Shown here in pieces: positions 11,201 through 20,536 of a DNA stretch of 64,000 nt. The notes below the pieces were generated by a model, which did no database searches, was not told the origin of the DNA, and worked only from the letters and a program-made list of their open reading frames with translations. The position numbers and the translations under genes are program-made. Every line of letters starts with the position of its first letter. Position 1 is the first letter of the stretch. The stretch lies in assembly GCF_009908165.1 (NCBI RefSeq), contig NZ_JAAAUC010000001.1, forward strand, positions 372,001-436,000, in the 5' to 3' direction. Source of the DNA: Frigidibacter albus (GTDB lineage Bacteria > Pseudomonadota > Alphaproteobacteria > Rhodobacterales > Rhodobacteraceae).

Positions 11201-13728
11201 GTGTGGCGCTGGTTAACGTCGTATCCAACCGGCTGATCGAAAGCCGCGCCGTGGAGGTGACGTCGGGCGAGAACACCATCGAGCTGACCGTGACAGATGA
11301 TTGGGGTGCGGGCGCCTATGTCACAGCGTCCGTCCTGCGCCCGCTGGCGGACGCTGCCGAAGGCCGCGCCCCCGCCCGCGCGCTTGGGCTTGCCCATGCC
11401 GCCGTCGATCCCGGTGCGCGCCGTCTGGCCGCCAGCTTCGAGACGCCGCCCGAATCCGCCCCCCGCGCCCCGCTGCCGGTGGCGCTGAAGGTGGACGGCG
11501 TGGCTGCGGGTGAGACGGCTTATGCCACCATCGCCGCCGTCGATGTCGGCATCCTGAACCTCACCGGCTTTGCCTCGCCAGACCCGGACTCGCATTTCTT
11601 CGGCCAGCGCAAGCTGGGCGTCGGTTTCCGCGACGCCTATGGACGGCTGATCGACGGGCAGGCCGGGACTCCCGGCACAGTCCGCTCTGGCGGTGACGCC
11701 GGCGGCGGGATGCGCCTGCAATCGCCGCCCCCGACGGAAGAGCTGGTGGCCTATTTCGAGGGCCCGGTCGAGGTGGGCGCCGATGGCTATGCGCGGGCGG
11801 AATTCGACATGCCGGCCTTCAACGGCACGGTGCGGCTGATGGCGGTCGTGTGGTCGCAGTCCGGCATCGGCCAGGCCGAGGCCGAGGTGCTGGTGCGCGA
11901 TCCGGTGGTCGTCACCGCCTCTGTCCCGCGCTTCCTGGCCCCCGGCGACAGCGCGCGGGTGCTGCTGGAGATTGTCCATGCCACCGGCCCTTCGGGGCGG
12001 ATGGGGCTGGATGTCACCGCCGACGGGCTGACCCTTGGCACCGCGCCCTCGGGCGTCGATCTGGCCGATCTGGGCAAGGCCGCCGTATCGGTGCCGATCA
12101 CCGCGGGCGAGGCAGAGGGGCTGTCGTCGATCCGCGTCTCGCTGACGACGCCGGACGGGCAGCAACTGGTCAAGGATCTGGTGATCCCGGTGCAGGTGAA
12201 CGATCCCGAGCTCTCGCGCCAAAGCCGCTTCACCCTTGCGGCCGGGCAGGACTTCACCTTCGACGCCAATGTCTTCGCCGGGCTGATCCCCGGCACCGGC
12301 AAAGCCACGCTGGCGGTGGGCCCCATCGCCCGTTTCGATGCGCCCGGCCTGCTGGCGACGCTGGATGCCTATCCCTATGGCTGCACGGAACAGATCACCT
12401 CGCGCGCCCTGCCTCTGCTGTATTTCGCCGAGGTGGCGGACGTGATGGGCGTGACGACAGCCGAGGACCTGCGCCCCCGGATCGAGCAATCCATCGCCGA
12501 GGTGCTGCTGAACCAGTCGGCCAGCGGGGCCTTTGGCCTGTGGCAGGCGGATTCGGGCGACCTGTGGCTCGATGCCTTCGTGACCGACTTCCTCAGCCGG
12601 GCGCGGGCTTCGGGCTACGCCGTGCCCGACACTGCCTTCCGCTCCGCCATGGACAACCTGCGCAACCAGCTGAACTACGCACCGGAGTTCGACGAGGGCG
12701 CCGGCCCCTATGCCTATGCGCTGATGGTGCTGGCGCGCGAGGGGGCGGCGGCCATCGGCGATCTGCGCTACTATGCCGATGTGAAGCCCGACGCCTTCGA
12801 CACGCCGATTGCGGCGGCCCAACTGGGCGCGGCGCTGGCCTCCTACGGAGACCAGACCCGCGCCGATGCGATGTTCACCCGCGCGGCGCGGATGGTCGCG
12901 GCGAACCTTGGCAGGGAGGAAGGGCAGGTCTGGCGCGCCGACTATGGCACGCATCTGCGCGACGGCGCGGCGCTGCTGGCGCTGGCGACCGAAGCGGGGT
13001 CCACCGCGATCCCCTCCGACGCCTTGGGCGATGCGGTGGCGGCGGGTGTGGCCAGCCGCAACCTGTCGACGCAAGAGGCGACATGGGCGCTGCTGGCGAC
13101 CCATGCGCTGATCGACCGGCCCGGCGCCGAGGGCTTCACCATCGACGGCGCGCCGGTCACCGGCCCGCTGGTGCGGATGCTGGAGGATCAGACCGCGGGC
13201 GGCGCGGCGATGCGCATCACCAATGGCTCTGGCGCCGAGGCAACGGTGACGCTGACCACCTTCGGCGTGCCGTCAGAGCCGGAACCTGCCAGCGGCAACG
13301 GTTACCAGATCACCCGCAGCTATTACGATCTGGAAGGCGCGCCGGTGGATCCCGCTGCAGTGAGCCAAGGCGACCGCATGGTCGCGGTGCTGGAGGTGAC
13401 CCCCTATGCCGGGGGCGAGGCGCGGCTGATCGTCGATGACCCGCTGCCCGCCGGGTTCGAGATCGACAACCCCAACCTGATCCGCGCCGGCGACATCTCG
13501 GCGCTGGACTGGGTGGACAGCCTCCAGGACACGCGGATGACCGAGTTCCGGCAGGAGCGGTTCGTGGCCGCGGTGGACTGGTCGGGCAGCAACCCGTTCC
13601 GGCTGGCCTATATCGTGCGGGCGGTGTCGCCCGGCAGCTTCCACCACCCCGCCGCCTCGGTGATGGACATGTACCGCCCCGACTACCGGGCGCGCACCGA
13701 GGCCGGGCAGGTGACGATTGCCGAGTAG
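8257..13728 (+). CDS. Bacterial alpha-2-macroglobulin with N-terminal PAN/apple-like domain
   Basis: Large secreted or periplasmic protein of 1823 residues. Bacterial alpha-2-macroglobulins trap proteases and are thought to defend the periplasm. A signal peptide (MLRLVRAVALVAGALALQAPQALAQ from ATG 8260) is followed by a cysteine-rich PAN/apple-like module (about residues 35-105: CQAACLANASCTAFTF, CFPKN). The repeated MG domains come next, then the thioester motif YPYGCTEQ with Cys at about residue 1376 and a terpenoid-cyclase-like C-terminal half. The CxEQ thioester is intact. GGGAGGG at 8244-8251 supports ATG 8260 or GTG 8257. The next gene, pbpC, starts 1 base after the stop; this is the well-known alpha-2-macroglobulin/PBP1C pairing. 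Confidence 0.93.
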   Translation: MMLRLVRAVALVAGALALQAPQALAQTGPLVPERRLVMTVGVDFPGGDIQSIFDTSLEACQAACLANASCTAFTFNSRSGSCFPKNGVSDMQPYDGAYSGWVREAEAGLAARAATRAGELDFLQEYDFTVAYEQAMGLAGRHTTGDWTAEDLLAVAARDRAEGNYTSAAELQGAALNLTDAADQWVEYSRLLLLAQVSDNDRSDYRNRALSAAINGYLRADAPAVRAAALLEMAAAFEAVERGREMIPALRLAQALQPRDDTAAWLQEAIGKYGFRIESHEVRADSARPQICAIFNETLVPAGVDYATFLRLPETGLAVEASDRQICISGVTHGQRYDVTFREGMPAQSGEELAADVTLNLYVRDRSPGASFPGRAYLLPRAEGAGLPVQTVNTEKLDLSLARLSDRNLIRAIQNDYFGRPLEYYEAEYLSAEMTEEVWTGTAEVVMEVNRDMTTRLPLDEALGDPEPGIYILTAAVPGQDPYDTPPASQWFIVSDLGLTTLSGTDGLHVFVRSLADAGPKAGATVTLVSRANAVIGTATVDAEGYANFPAAMTAGRGGAQPALVTVAEGEEDFAFLPLTDPEFDLSDRGVAGREAAPPIDVFLTTDRGAYRAGETVHVTALARDPRTAALEGLPLTLRLMRPDGVEYSRVLAADAGAGGHVAGLPIAGNAPRGTWRLEAFADPDAPPLASQTLLVEDFLPERIDFDLTLPDDVLALNSLPEIAIDARYLFGAPGAGLGIEGDLRLSAADTLPGYDGYRFGRHDDGFSPWFETLYAEGDTAEDGTATLPVVFPEMGDVGRPLLARMAVRLTEGSGRPVERRLERPVMPATPVIGIRPGFDGEALGEGQEASFDLLALGPDLQPVSQQVHWRVNRVETDYQWYVMYGQWNWEPVTTRTVVAEGDATLGADPLTVTAPTEWGEYEIVVETTGGAYAATSMGFSAGWYVSAEGGDTPDMLELALDKPAYAPGETATLRIVPRAAGVALVNVVSNRLIESRAVEVTSGENTIELTVTDDWGAGAYVTASVLRPLADAAEGRAPARALGLAHAAVDPGARRLAASFETPPESAPRAPLPVALKVDGVAAGETAYATIAAVDVGILNLTGFASPDPDSHFFGQRKLGVGFRDAYGRLIDGQAGTPGTVRSGGDAGGGMRLQSPPPTEELVAYFEGPVEVGADGYARAEFDMPAFNGTVRLMAVVWSQSGIGQAEAEVLVRDPVVVTASVPRFLAPGDSARVLLEIVHATGPSGRMGLDVTADGLTLGTAPSGVDLADLGKAAVSVPITAGEAEGLSSIRVSLTTPDGQQLVKDLVIPVQVNDPELSRQSRFTLAAGQDFTFDANVFAGLIPGTGKATLAVGPIARFDAPGLLATLDAYPYGCTEQITSRALPLLYFAEVADVMGVTTAEDLRPRIEQSIAEVLLNQSASGAFGLWQADSGDLWLDAFVTDFLSRARASGYAVPDTAFRSAMDNLRNQLNYAPEFDEGAGPYAYALMVLAREGAAAIGDLRYYADVKPDAFDTPIAAAQLGAALASYGDQTRADAMFTRAARMVAANLGREEGQVWRADYGTHLRDGAALLALATEAGSTAIPSDALGDAVAAGVASRNLSTQEATWALLATHALIDRPGAEGFTIDGAPVTGPLVRMLEDQTAGGAAMRITNGSGAEATVTLTTFGVPSEPEPASGNGYQITRSYYDLEGAPVDPAAVSQGDRMVAVLEVTPYAGGEARLIVDDPLPAGFEIDNPNLIRAGDISALDWVDSLQDTRMTEFRQERFVAAVDWSGSNPFRLAYIVRAVSPGSFHHPAASVMDMYRPDYRARTEAGQVTIAE

Positions 13729-13729
13729 G

Positions 13730-15778
13730 ATGCGCCGGGCCGGGGCGCGCCTCGGCCTGCTGGCGCTGGCGCTGCTGCTATTCCTGGCCGCCGCCGCGCG
13801 GGATGGGGTGGACGCTTGGGTGGACGCGACGGTGCTGCCCGCGCTGACCGTAGAGACCTCGGTGGAAGTGCGGGCGCGCGACGGCAGCCTGCTGCGCGCC
13901 TTCACCGTGTCGGACGGCCGCTGGCGGCTGGAGCCGGGGGCGGTGGACCCGTTGCTGGTGCAGATGCTGGTCGCCTATGAGGACAAGCGCTTCTACCGCC
14001 ATGCCGGGATCGACCCGAGGGCGATGCTTCGCGCCGTAGGGCAGGCGGCGCTGAACAGGCGCGTGGTGTCGGGCGGGTCCACCCTGACCATGCAGGTCGC
14101 GCGGCTGCTGGAGGACAGCGGCACCGGCCGCCTGCCCGGCAAGCTGCGGCAGATCCGGCTGGGGCTGGCGCTGGAGCGGCGGCTGGACAAGGCGCAGATC
14201 CTGGACCTTTACCTGCGCATCGCGCCCTATGGTGGCAACCTCGAAGGCATCCGCGCCGCCAGCCTTGCGTATTTCGGCAAGGAGCCTCGCCGCCTGACGC
14301 CCGCCGAGGCGGCGCTGCTGGTGGCCCTGCCACAATCGCCCGAGACCCGCCGCCCCGACCGAAGCCCGGAAACCGCCCGCGCTGCCCGCAGCCGGGTGCT
14401 GGCACGGATGGCGGGAGCGGGGCTGCTGGCGGAGGACCGCATCGCCGCCGCCGAAACCGAACCCGTCCCCACCGCCCGCCGCGACTTCCCGGCGCTGGCC
14501 CCGCACCTCTCGCAGCGCCTGCGCGCCGCCGCGCCCACCCGAACCGACCATCCCACCACGCTGGACGCGGGCCTTCAGGCCAGCCTCGAAACCCTCGCCG
14601 CAAGGTCCGTCCGTTTCTCCGGTGACCGGCTGTCCGTCGCCATCGTCGTCGCCGACCACCGCACCGGCGAGATCCTCGCCTCGGTCGGCGCTGCCGACTG
14701 GACCAGCGATGCCCGCGCCGGGTTCATCGACATGACGCAGGCGCTGCGCTCGCCGGGATCGACGCTGAAGCCCTTCGTCTATGGCCTCGCCTTCGACGAT
14801 GGCCTTGCGCATCCCGAAACCCTGATCGAGGATCGCCCGACCGCCTATGGCACCTATGCCCCGCAGAACTTCGACCGCACCTTCCGCGGCACGGTTCCGG
14901 TGCGCGAGGCGCTGCAGCTGTCGCTGAACATCCCCGTCGTCACGCTGACCGAGGCGGTCGGTCCCGCGCGGCTGCTGGCCTCTCTGGAGCGGGCAGGGGC
15001 CGAGCCCGTCGTGCCGGGCGGGCAGCCGGGGCTGGCGGTGGCGCTTGGCGGGGTGGGGATCAGCCTGCAGGATCTGGTGCAGGCCTATGCGGCGCTGGCG
15101 CGGCTGGGGCGGCCGGTCCGGCTGTCGGCGGTGCCGGGTGGGGCAGCCGACCTGCCACAGCCGCTGTTCGCGCCCGAGGCGGCGTGGCAGGTAGCCGACA
15201 TCCTCGCTGGCCTCGCGCCGCCGCCCAATGCCCCGCGCGGGCGGCTCGCCTACAAGACCGGCACCAGCTATGGCCACCGCGACGCGCTGGCGGTGGGGTT
15301 TGACGGGCGGCATGTGGTCGGCGTCTGGATGGGCCGGGCGGATGGCACGCCGGTTCCGGGCGCCTTTGGCGGCGATCTGGCGGCCCCGGTGCTGTTCGAG
15401 GTGTTCGGGCGCCTGGCCCCCGCGCTGACGCCCTTGCCACCACCCCCGCCCGCCACGTTGATCCTGCCGAACGCCCGCCTGCCGCAACCCCTGCAACGCT
15501 TCCGCCCCCGCGGCGCGCTGTTCTCAGAGGTGACCCCCGGCGCGCCCGAGGTGGCCTTCCCGCCCGACGGCGCCGAACTCGCGCTGACCCGCGGCGCGCT
15601 GGTGGTGAAGGTGCGGGGCGGCGAGCCCCCGTTCACCTGGCTGGCCAACGGTGCGCCGGTGGTGCTGGCCGACCGCGCGCGCGAGGCGGCGATCCCGCTG
15701 GACGGGCCGGGTTTCGTGACGCTGTCGGTGATCGACGCAAAGGGCCGCTCCGCCGCGGTGACGGTGGCGCTGCGTTAG
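13730..15778 (+). CDS. pbpC: Penicillin-binding protein 1C (bifunctional class A)
   Basis: Peptidoglycan glycosyltransferase/transpeptidase of about 682 residues anchored by one N-terminal helix. The glycosyltransferase domain has [19 protein letters not shown] and [14 protein letters not shown]. The transpeptidase domain has the SxxK serine (SPGSTLKPF), SxN (SLN) and KTG (YKTGTSYG). The last ~100 residues form the small beta domain typical of PBP1C. ATG 13730 overlaps the end of the alpha-2-macroglobulin region (GAGTAGG is the likely ribosome site); a TTG at 13718 in the same frame is less likely. The partner hypothesis is that PBP1C repairs the wall where the macroglobulin traps an invading protease. 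Confidence 0.95.
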   Translation: MRRAGARLGLLALALLLFLAAAARDGVDAWVDATVLPALTVETSVEVRARDGSLLRAFTVSDGRWRLEPGAVDPLLVQMLVAYEDKRFYRHAGIDPRAMLRAVGQAALNRRVVSGGSTLTMQVARLLEDSGTGRLPGKLRQIRLGLALERRLDKAQILDLYLRIAPYGGNLEGIRAASLAYFGKEPRRLTPAEAALLVALPQSPETRRPDRSPETARAARSRVLARMAGAGLLAEDRIAAAETEPVPTARRDFPALAPHLSQRLRAAAPTRTDHPTTLDAGLQASLETLAARSVRFSGDRLSVAIVVADHRTGEILASVGAADWTSDARAGFIDMTQALRSPGSTLKPFVYGLAFDDGLAHPETLIEDRPTAYGTYAPQNFDRTFRGTVPVREALQLSLNIPVVTLTEAVGPARLLASLERAGAEPVVPGGQPGLAVALGGVGISLQDLVQAYAALARLGRPVRLSAVPGGAADLPQPLFAPEAAWQVADILAGLAPPPNAPRGRLAYKTGTSYGHRDALAVGFDGRHVVGVWMGRADGTPVPGAFGGDLAAPVLFEVFGRLAPALTPLPPPPPATLILPNARLPQPLQRFRPRGALFSEVTPGAPEVAFPPDGAELALTRGALVVKVRGGEPPFTWLANGAPVVLADRAREAAIPLDGPGFVTLSVIDAKGRSAAVTVALR

Positions 15779-16998
15779 AGCCCGGCTTCGGCCTGCGGGG
15801 CGGCGCGGACCTTCCGGGCGCGTTCCGTCGCGGATTTCAGCTGGCCGCAGGCCGCCATGATATCCTCGCCGCGCGGGGTGCGGATCGGGCTGGCATAGCC
15901 GGCCTTGTAGACGATGTCGGAAAACGCCTCGATCCGCTCCCAGTCCGAGCGCTGGTAAGGTGCGCCGGGCCATTCGTTGAACGGGATCAGGTTGATCTTC
16001 GCCGGGATGCCCTGGATCAGCTTCACCAGCCGCCGCGCGTCTGCGTCGCTGTCGTTCACGCCCTTGAGCATGACGTATTCAAAGGTGATCCGCTCGCTGT
16101 TCGACAAGCGCGGATAGTCGCGCAGGGCGGCCAGCAGCGTCTCGATGTTCCATTTCTTGTTGATCGGCACCAGCCCATCACGCACCGCATCGGTGGTGGC
16201 ATGGAAGCTGACGGCCAGCAGGCAGCCGATCTCCTCGGCCGTGCGGGCAATTTCCGGCACCACGCCCGAGGTGGAGAGCGTGATGCGGCGGCGCGAGATG
16301 GTCAGCCCCTCGCCATCCATCACGATCTTCATCGCGTCGCGCACGTTGTCGAAGTTGTAAAGCGGCTCGCCCATGCCCATCAGCACCACGTTCGACACCA
16401 GCCGCGTTTCGTCCTTGGGCGCGCCCGGCACCGGCCATTCGCCCAGATCGTCGCGCGCCAGCATCACCTGGCCGACAATCTCGCCCGCGGTCAGGTTGCG
16501 CACCAGTTTCTGGGTGCCGGTATGACAGAAGGAACAGGTCAGCGTGCAGCCGACCTGGCTGGAAATGCACAGCGTCCCGCGGGATTCCTCGGGGATATAG
16601 ACCACCTCGACCTCATGGCCCCCGGCGATCCGCACGAGGTATTTGCGGGTGCCATCGGCCGACACCTGCTTGGACACAAGCTCGGGAATCGTCACCTCGA
16701 AATGGGCGGCGAGCAGCGCGCGGTAATCCTTGGCAAGGTTGGTCATCTGGGCGAAATCGCGCACGCCCCAGTGGTAGATCCACTGCCAGACCTGGCCCAC
16801 CCGCATCTTCGCCTGCCGCTCGGGCGTGCCCGCGGCGACCAGCGCGTCGCGCATCTGATCGCGCGTCAGGCCCACGAGGTTAATGAGACCGCCCTCGGGC
16901 AGCTTGCGCGGGATCGTCAGCACGTCTTGCGTGATCGGCGCCGCGGGGCGCGGGGCAGGGGCGTGGTCGGAGGACTGGTCGGCGTGCTGGTCGGTCAT
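15775..16998 (-). CDS. rlmN: Dual-specificity RNA methyltransferase RlmN
   Basis: Radical-SAM enzyme that adds a 2-methyl group to A2503 of 23S rRNA and A37 of some tRNAs. It has 407 residues. The radical-SAM cluster motif is CTLTCSFC, preceded by [10 protein letters not shown]. The methyl-carrying cysteine expected near the C-terminus is in [13 protein letters not shown] 16998 is preferred: it has GGAAG upstream, and the longer open frame lacks homology-like sequence. The stop overlaps the pbpC stop by 4 bases on the opposite strand, so the genes converge without a spacer. Confidence 0.96.
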   Translation of the reverse strand: MTDQHADQSSDHAPAPRPAAPITQDVLTIPRKLPEGGLINLVGLTRDQMRDALVAAGTPERQAKMRVGQVWQWIYHWGVRDFAQMTNLAKDYRALLAAHFEVTIPELVSKQVSADGTRKYLVRIAGGHEVEVVYIPEESRGTLCISSQVGCTLTCSFCHTGTQKLVRNLTAGEIVGQVMLARDDLGEWPVPGAPKDETRLVSNVVLMGMGEPLYNFDNVRDAMKIVMDGEGLTISRRRITLSTSGVVPEIARTAEEIGCLLAVSFHATTDAVRDGLVPINKKWNIETLLAALRDYPRLSNSERITFEYVMLKGVNDSDADARRLVKLIQGIPAKINLIPFNEWPGAPYQRSDWERIEAFSDIVYKAGYASPIRTPRGEDIMAACGQLKSATERARKVRAAPQAEAGL

Positions 16999-17070
16999 GG
17001 GGGCAGGGCTTCCGGGAGAGAGGATGGGCCTCAATATAGGATTCGCGGGCAAAACGGAACAGGCCCATGC

Positions 17071-17098
17071 AAAAAGGCCCGGACAGTCGCCCGGGCCC
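17071..17098 (-). terminator. Intrinsic terminator of the IalB-family gene
   Basis: On the minus strand GGCCCGG (17097-17091) pairs with CCGGGCC (17082-17076) and is followed by TTTTT (17075-17071). It lies between the IalB-family stop (17120) and the rlmN start (16998), so the two genes are probably separate transcripts. Confidence 0.8.
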
Positions 17099-17119
17099 TC
17101 CATATCCCTGTCGCCGGTC

Positions 17120-17671
17120 TCAGCTCGCGCAGCGCCGGGCAGCCTCGTCCATTGCCGCGGTGAACCCCAGCAGCGAGAAGGTGTCCCGCGTCTGCGTGCC
17201 CCGGCCCGAGCGGGCGGTCAGGATCGCCGAGCTTCCGGCCTTCAGCGATGCGATGATCCGCGCGTCTTCTTCCTTGGAGCCGGACCACCCCCATTCCCCA
17301 TCGGTGAACAGGTTGTACTTGGTGCCGCCCACATCCAGTTCGACCGTCGAGCCGCCGGCGAACGGGTAGCCGCCGGTGAAGGAGACCTCGCCCGAGGCGC
17401 CGCCCGGGCGGAAGGTGATGAACAGCAAGATGTCGCCGCGGCGGACCTGCGTCGGTTGCCCGTCACGGGTGTTCACGGTCTCCTTGGGCGCCGAAACGCC
17501 CCAACATTCCTTGGGGCTTTCTTCGACGAAGACGCTCCAGTCCGTATTAGCCGCGACCCGGTTGGTCGATTCCTGGGCGATCCCCATCGCCGGGATGCCC
17601 GTCAGCGTTACCGCAACGGCGGCCGCCAAGGCCACCGGACCGGCTATCCCGCGTAGAATGCGTGATGTCAT
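17120..17671 (-). CDS. Invasion-associated locus B (IalB) family exported protein
   Basis: Exported protein of 183 residues with a clear signal peptide ([20 protein letters not shown], cleavage probably near AMGIAQ). The mature part, with [23 protein letters not shown] and a two-cysteine pattern (ECWG near the start, RRCAS at the end), resembles IalB-like proteins common in alphaproteobacteria. Despite the family name, most members are found in free-living bacteria and their biochemical role is unknown. GAGGAA is 4 bases before ATG 17671. It is transcribed alone, with a terminator after it. Confidence 0.78.
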   Translation of the reverse strand: MTSRILRGIAGPVALAAAVAVTLTGIPAMGIAQESTNRVAANTDWSVFVEESPKECWGVSAPKETVNTRDGQPTQVRRGDILLFITFRPGGASGEVSFTGGYPFAGGSTVELDVGGTKYNLFTDGEWGWSGSKEEDARIIASLKAGSSAILTARSGRGTQTRDTFSLLGFTAAMDEAARRCAS

Positions 17672-17865
17672 GTTTTCCTCAGCCTCCAGCCGTCTCTGCC
17701 TGTTCCCCGCACCCCTCGACCGGCTTTGCCGTCCCGGGGGCCTTTTGCGCACCTTTTCCCTTGGCGGCGGGCAATTCAACTCGATATGTCGTCAATAACG
17801 CAATTCCGCCGATATGCGAAAGCCCCAAGGGCGGAAAATCGCGCAGGTGTGAGATGGAGGCAGTG

Positions 17866-18855
17866 ATGGCAGCGGTTCCGATGATCGAGCTTTGGCGGGG
17901 CGGGATGCTGGAAAGCGTCCATGCCGGACATGCGGTGATCTGGGGGAAGGGCGGCATCCAGGCTGCATGGGGCGACCCGGGGGCGGTGATCTTCCCGCGC
18001 TCGTCGTGCAAGATGCTGCAGGCGCTGCCCTTGCTGGAAAGCGGCGCCGCCGATGCGGCGGGGCTGACCGAGGCGCAGCTGGCCCTTTCCTGCGCCAGCC
18101 ATCAGGGCGCGAAGATCCATACCGATATGGTCACGAACTGGCTGGCGGATCTGGGGATGACCGAGGCCGACCTGCGCTGCGGCTCGCATATGCCGAACGA
18201 TCCCGAGGCGAAGAAGGGGCTGATCTGCTCTGACACCGCGCCGTGCCAGATCCACAACAACTGCTCCGGCAAGCATTCGGGCTTCCTGACCTGGACCCGC
18301 CACGCCAAGGCCGGGCCCGAATATGTCGAGGTCGATCACCCGCTGCAAAAAGCCATCAAGCTGGCCTTCGAGGAGGTGACGGGCGAGGATTCCCCCGGCT
18401 ACGGTATCGACGGCTGCTCTGCCCCCAACTTCGCCACCTCCGTCGCCGGCCTCGCCCGCTCCATGGCTTTCTTCGCCGCTGCGAACCCTGACGGCGATGC
18501 CCGGAACCGCGCCGCCGCCCGCCTGACCCGCGCGATGGCGGCCTACCCCGAGCTGGTGGCGGGCGAGGGCCGCGCCTGCACCGACCTGATGCGCGCGATG
18601 GGCGGGCGCGTCTCGGTCAAGACCGGGGCCGAGGCGGTGTTCGTGGCGATCCTGCCCGACCAGCAGACCGGCATCGCGCTGAAGATCGTCGATGGCGGCA
18701 CCCGCGGCGCGGAGGCCGCCATCGTGGCGCTGCTGGTGAAGCTGGGCGCGTTGCCTGCGGCACATCCTGTGGTGGCGCAATACCTGACCGGCCCGCAGAA
18801 GAACTGGCGCGGCATCGTCACCGGCGAAATGCGGCTGGCCCCCGGCTTCGGCTGA
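17866..18855 (+). CDS. L-asparaginase, Rhizobium etli type II family
   Basis: Asparagine amidohydrolase of the Asparaginase_II family (329 residues), unrelated in fold to E. coli AnsA/AnsB. Visible family residues are the Ser-Lys pair in RSSCKM (Ser46, Lys49), the second serine in SCASHQG, and NNCSGKHSG and DGCSAPNFA. In the R. etli enzyme the Cys-Lys-Cys set in these last motifs binds zinc. ATG 17866 has TGGAGG 5 bases upstream; ATG 17854 in the same frame is possible. Cytosolic, since there is no signal peptide. It converges on the TauE/SafE gene with 3 bases between the stops. Confidence 0.9.
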   Translation: MAAVPMIELWRGGMLESVHAGHAVIWGKGGIQAAWGDPGAVIFPRSSCKMLQALPLLESGAADAAGLTEAQLALSCASHQGAKIHTDMVTNWLADLGMTEADLRCGSHMPNDPEAKKGLICSDTAPCQIHNNCSGKHSGFLTWTRHAKAGPEYVEVDHPLQKAIKLAFEEVTGEDSPGYGIDGCSAPNFATSVAGLARSMAFFAAANPDGDARNRAAARLTRAMAAYPELVAGEGRACTDLMRAMGGRVSVKTGAEAVFVAILPDQQTGIALKIVDGGTRGAEAAIVALLVKLGALPAAHPVVAQYLTGPQKNWRGIVTGEMRLAPGFG

Positions 18856-18858
18856 GCG

Positions 18859-19617
18859 CTACAGCATCTGCCAGATCAGCCGCGCGGCCAGAGCCGAGGA
18901 GGTGATGACCAGCAGCGGCTTGATCACCCCCGCGCCGATCCGCATCGCCAGGCGCGCGCCCAGCCTTGCGCCCGCCACCTGCGCAAGGCCCATCGCCAGC
19001 CCGATGAACCACCAGGGCGCGCCCATCACCGCATAGGCCAGCAGGCCGCCAAGGTTCGAGGCAAGGTTCAGCAGCTTGGTATGGGCCGTCGCCTTCAGCA
19101 CGCCGTAGCCCGCCAGCGTGACGAAGCCGATCATGTAGAACGCCCCGGCGCCGGGCCCGACCAGCCCGTCATAGGCGGCGATCAGCGGTACCACCGTGCT
19201 GGCGAACACCGCCGGCCGCATCCGCTGCGCCCGGTCGAGATCATCCAGCCCCGGCTTGAAGGCGAAGAACAGCGCGATCCCGACCAGGATCACCGGCAGC
19301 GCCATCCGCAGCCAGTCCGTCGGCACCAGCGCCACCATCATCGCGCCGCCCACCCCCGCGGCAAAGGCGATGGCAGCAGAGCCGATCTGCCGCCGCGGAT
19401 CCACATGTCCCGCCGCGGCATAGGACACCGCCGCCGTCGCTGCCCCGAACACCGCCTGCACCTTGTTGGTCGAGATCGCCTGCATCGGCGAGGCCCCGGC
19501 CAGCAGCAGGGCGGGCAGGGTAATCAGCCCGCCCCCGCCCGCAATCGCATCGACGAAGCCGGCCGCAAAGGCGGCGGCGATCAGCATCAGGGCAAGGTCG
19601 AGGGTGACTTCGAACAT
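18859..19617 (-). CDS. TauE/SafE family sulfite/anion exporter
   Basis: Polytopic membrane protein of 252 residues with about eight hydrophobic segments in two repeats. Each repeat has the family pattern: AAFAAGFVDAIAGGGGLITLPALLLAG with ISTNKVQAVFG, and AAYDGLVGPGAGAFYMIGFV with ATAHTKLLNLASNLGGLLAY. The family exports sulfite, sulfoacetate or other organosulfonates, but substrate cannot be read from sequence. ATG 19617 is the natural start; the upstream extension is not conserved-looking. It lies downstream of a structured repeat. Confidence 0.88.
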   Translation of the reverse strand: MFEVTLDLALMLIAAAFAAGFVDAIAGGGGLITLPALLLAGASPMQAISTNKVQAVFGAATAAVSYAAAGHVDPRRQIGSAAIAFAAGVGGAMMVALVPTDWLRMALPVILVGIALFFAFKPGLDDLDRAQRMRPAVFASTVVPLIAAYDGLVGPGAGAFYMIGFVTLAGYGVLKATAHTKLLNLASNLGGLLAYAVMGAPWWFIGLAMGLAQVAGARLGARLAMRIGAGVIKPLLVITSSALAARLIWQML

Positions 19618-19738
19618 GGCAGGGCTCCGGCAGGACGGCGCCTTCTGCTGCGGGGCGGCGGGGAAGTAAAGGCGTGGTGGGGGCAGTGGGGGCTTTGCAG
19701 GACAAAGCCGCCGCGTGGCATCGCGCCCGCCCCGCCGT

Positions 19739-19954
19739 CCTTGGCGAAGGCCATCGCCTTCGCCACGCAGTGCCGGATCATTCCGCACCGGACGGGCCCC
19801 CAAAGGGCCCGGCCAGCGCCCGCCCCGCCTCTGGCGGGCGCTTCTCGCCCGCCAGGTCGGGCGCTGTCCTCATACGGTCTCATGCTGCGGATGGCACCGA
19901 GGGAAAGGTCTCTCACGGGCGGGGCGAGGCAGTGCCTCGCCTTCTCCCGCCCGA
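19739..19954 (-). repeat. Structured dispersed repeat, copy 1
   Basis: The 394-base gap between the exporter (19617) and the thioesterase (20012) contains no gene but holds a ~216-bp element repeated at 40205-40398. Conserved blocks include GGCGAAGGC-CATC-GCCTTCGCC (hairpin), GGGCCC-CCAAA-GGGCCC (hairpin), GCGCCCGCC...GGCGGGCGC (hairpin), GCTGTCCTCAT, and GGCGAGGCA-G-TGCCTCGCC inside outer CGGGCGG/CCGCCCG arms. This copy carries an extra ~22 bp near 19842-19864 that duplicates a GGCGGGCGC-like segment. It lies 57 bases after the thioesterase stop, in the same orientation relative to that gene as copy 2 is to rlmH. A separate small hairpin (GGCTTTG/CAAAGCC) is at 19691-19709. Confidence 0.8.
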
Positions 19955-20011
19955 GCCGGGCGGCCCGATGCCCGCAACACCAGCCGGGCGCTTCTCGGTG
20001 CGGCCGAGCGG

Positions 20012-20509
20012 CTACCCCGCGTTCCCCTTCGCCGCCGCCTCCATCCGGGCGCCGAACTCGCGGCGCAGCGCCTTGCGCATCTCGGCGGCGCGGTGGCGCT
20101 GGCGTTCGGTCTCTGTCTTTGGCAGATAGGCCGGCACCTCGGCAGGGCGGCTCTCGTCATCCACCGCGACCATGGTGAAATAGCACGAGTTGGTATGCCG
20201 CCGCGCGCCCGAGCGGATGTCTTCCGCCTCGACCCGGATCCCCACCTCCATAGATGTGCGTCCGGCATGGTTGATCGCGGCGCGGAAGGTCACCAGCTCG
20301 CCCACATGGATCGGTTGCAGGAAGAACACCTGGTCCACCGACAGTGTCACCGCATAGCGCTGCGAGAAGCGCGAGGCGCAGGAGAACGCCACCCGGTCCA
20401 GCAGGTTCAGCAGCGCCCCGCCATGCACCTTGCCCGAAAAGTTCGCCATGTCCGGCGTCATCAGCACCGTCATCTCCAGCTGGCGGCGGCTGGCTTCGTG
20501 CTCGCTCAT
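20012..20509 (-). CDS. Acyl-CoA thioesterase, YciA-like hotdog fold
   Basis: Cytosolic thioester hydrolase of 165 residues. The single hotdog domain has TPDMANFSGKVHGGALLNLLDRVAF (residues about 18-42), with the Asp on the catalytic helix, and VDQVFFLQPIHVGELVTF. The mature pattern fits the acyl-CoA hydrolase family (YciA/BACH), which cleaves medium- to long-chain acyl-CoAs. The last ~30 residues form a charged helix. ATG 20509 follows GGGGGATGAG; an upstream in-frame ATG at 20536 is less likely. The next gene upstream on the same strand is serB, 27 bases away. Confidence 0.88.
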   Translation of the reverse strand: MSEHEASRRQLEMTVLMTPDMANFSGKVHGGALLNLLDRVAFSCASRFSQRYAVTLSVDQVFFLQPIHVGELVTFRAAINHAGRTSMEVGIRVEAEDIRSGARRHTNSCYFTMVAVDDESRPAEVPAYLPKTETERQRHRAAEMRKALRREFGARMEAAAKGNAG

Positions 20510-20536
20510 CTCATCCCCCAAGGCTAGCCCCAGCAA

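Noticed and set aside
9337-13104. 1255-codon open frame on the minus strand opposite the alpha-2-macroglobulin
   Set aside because: Composition is Arg/Gly/His-rich with no recognisable domain. It is an antisense shadow of high GC3 coding sequence.
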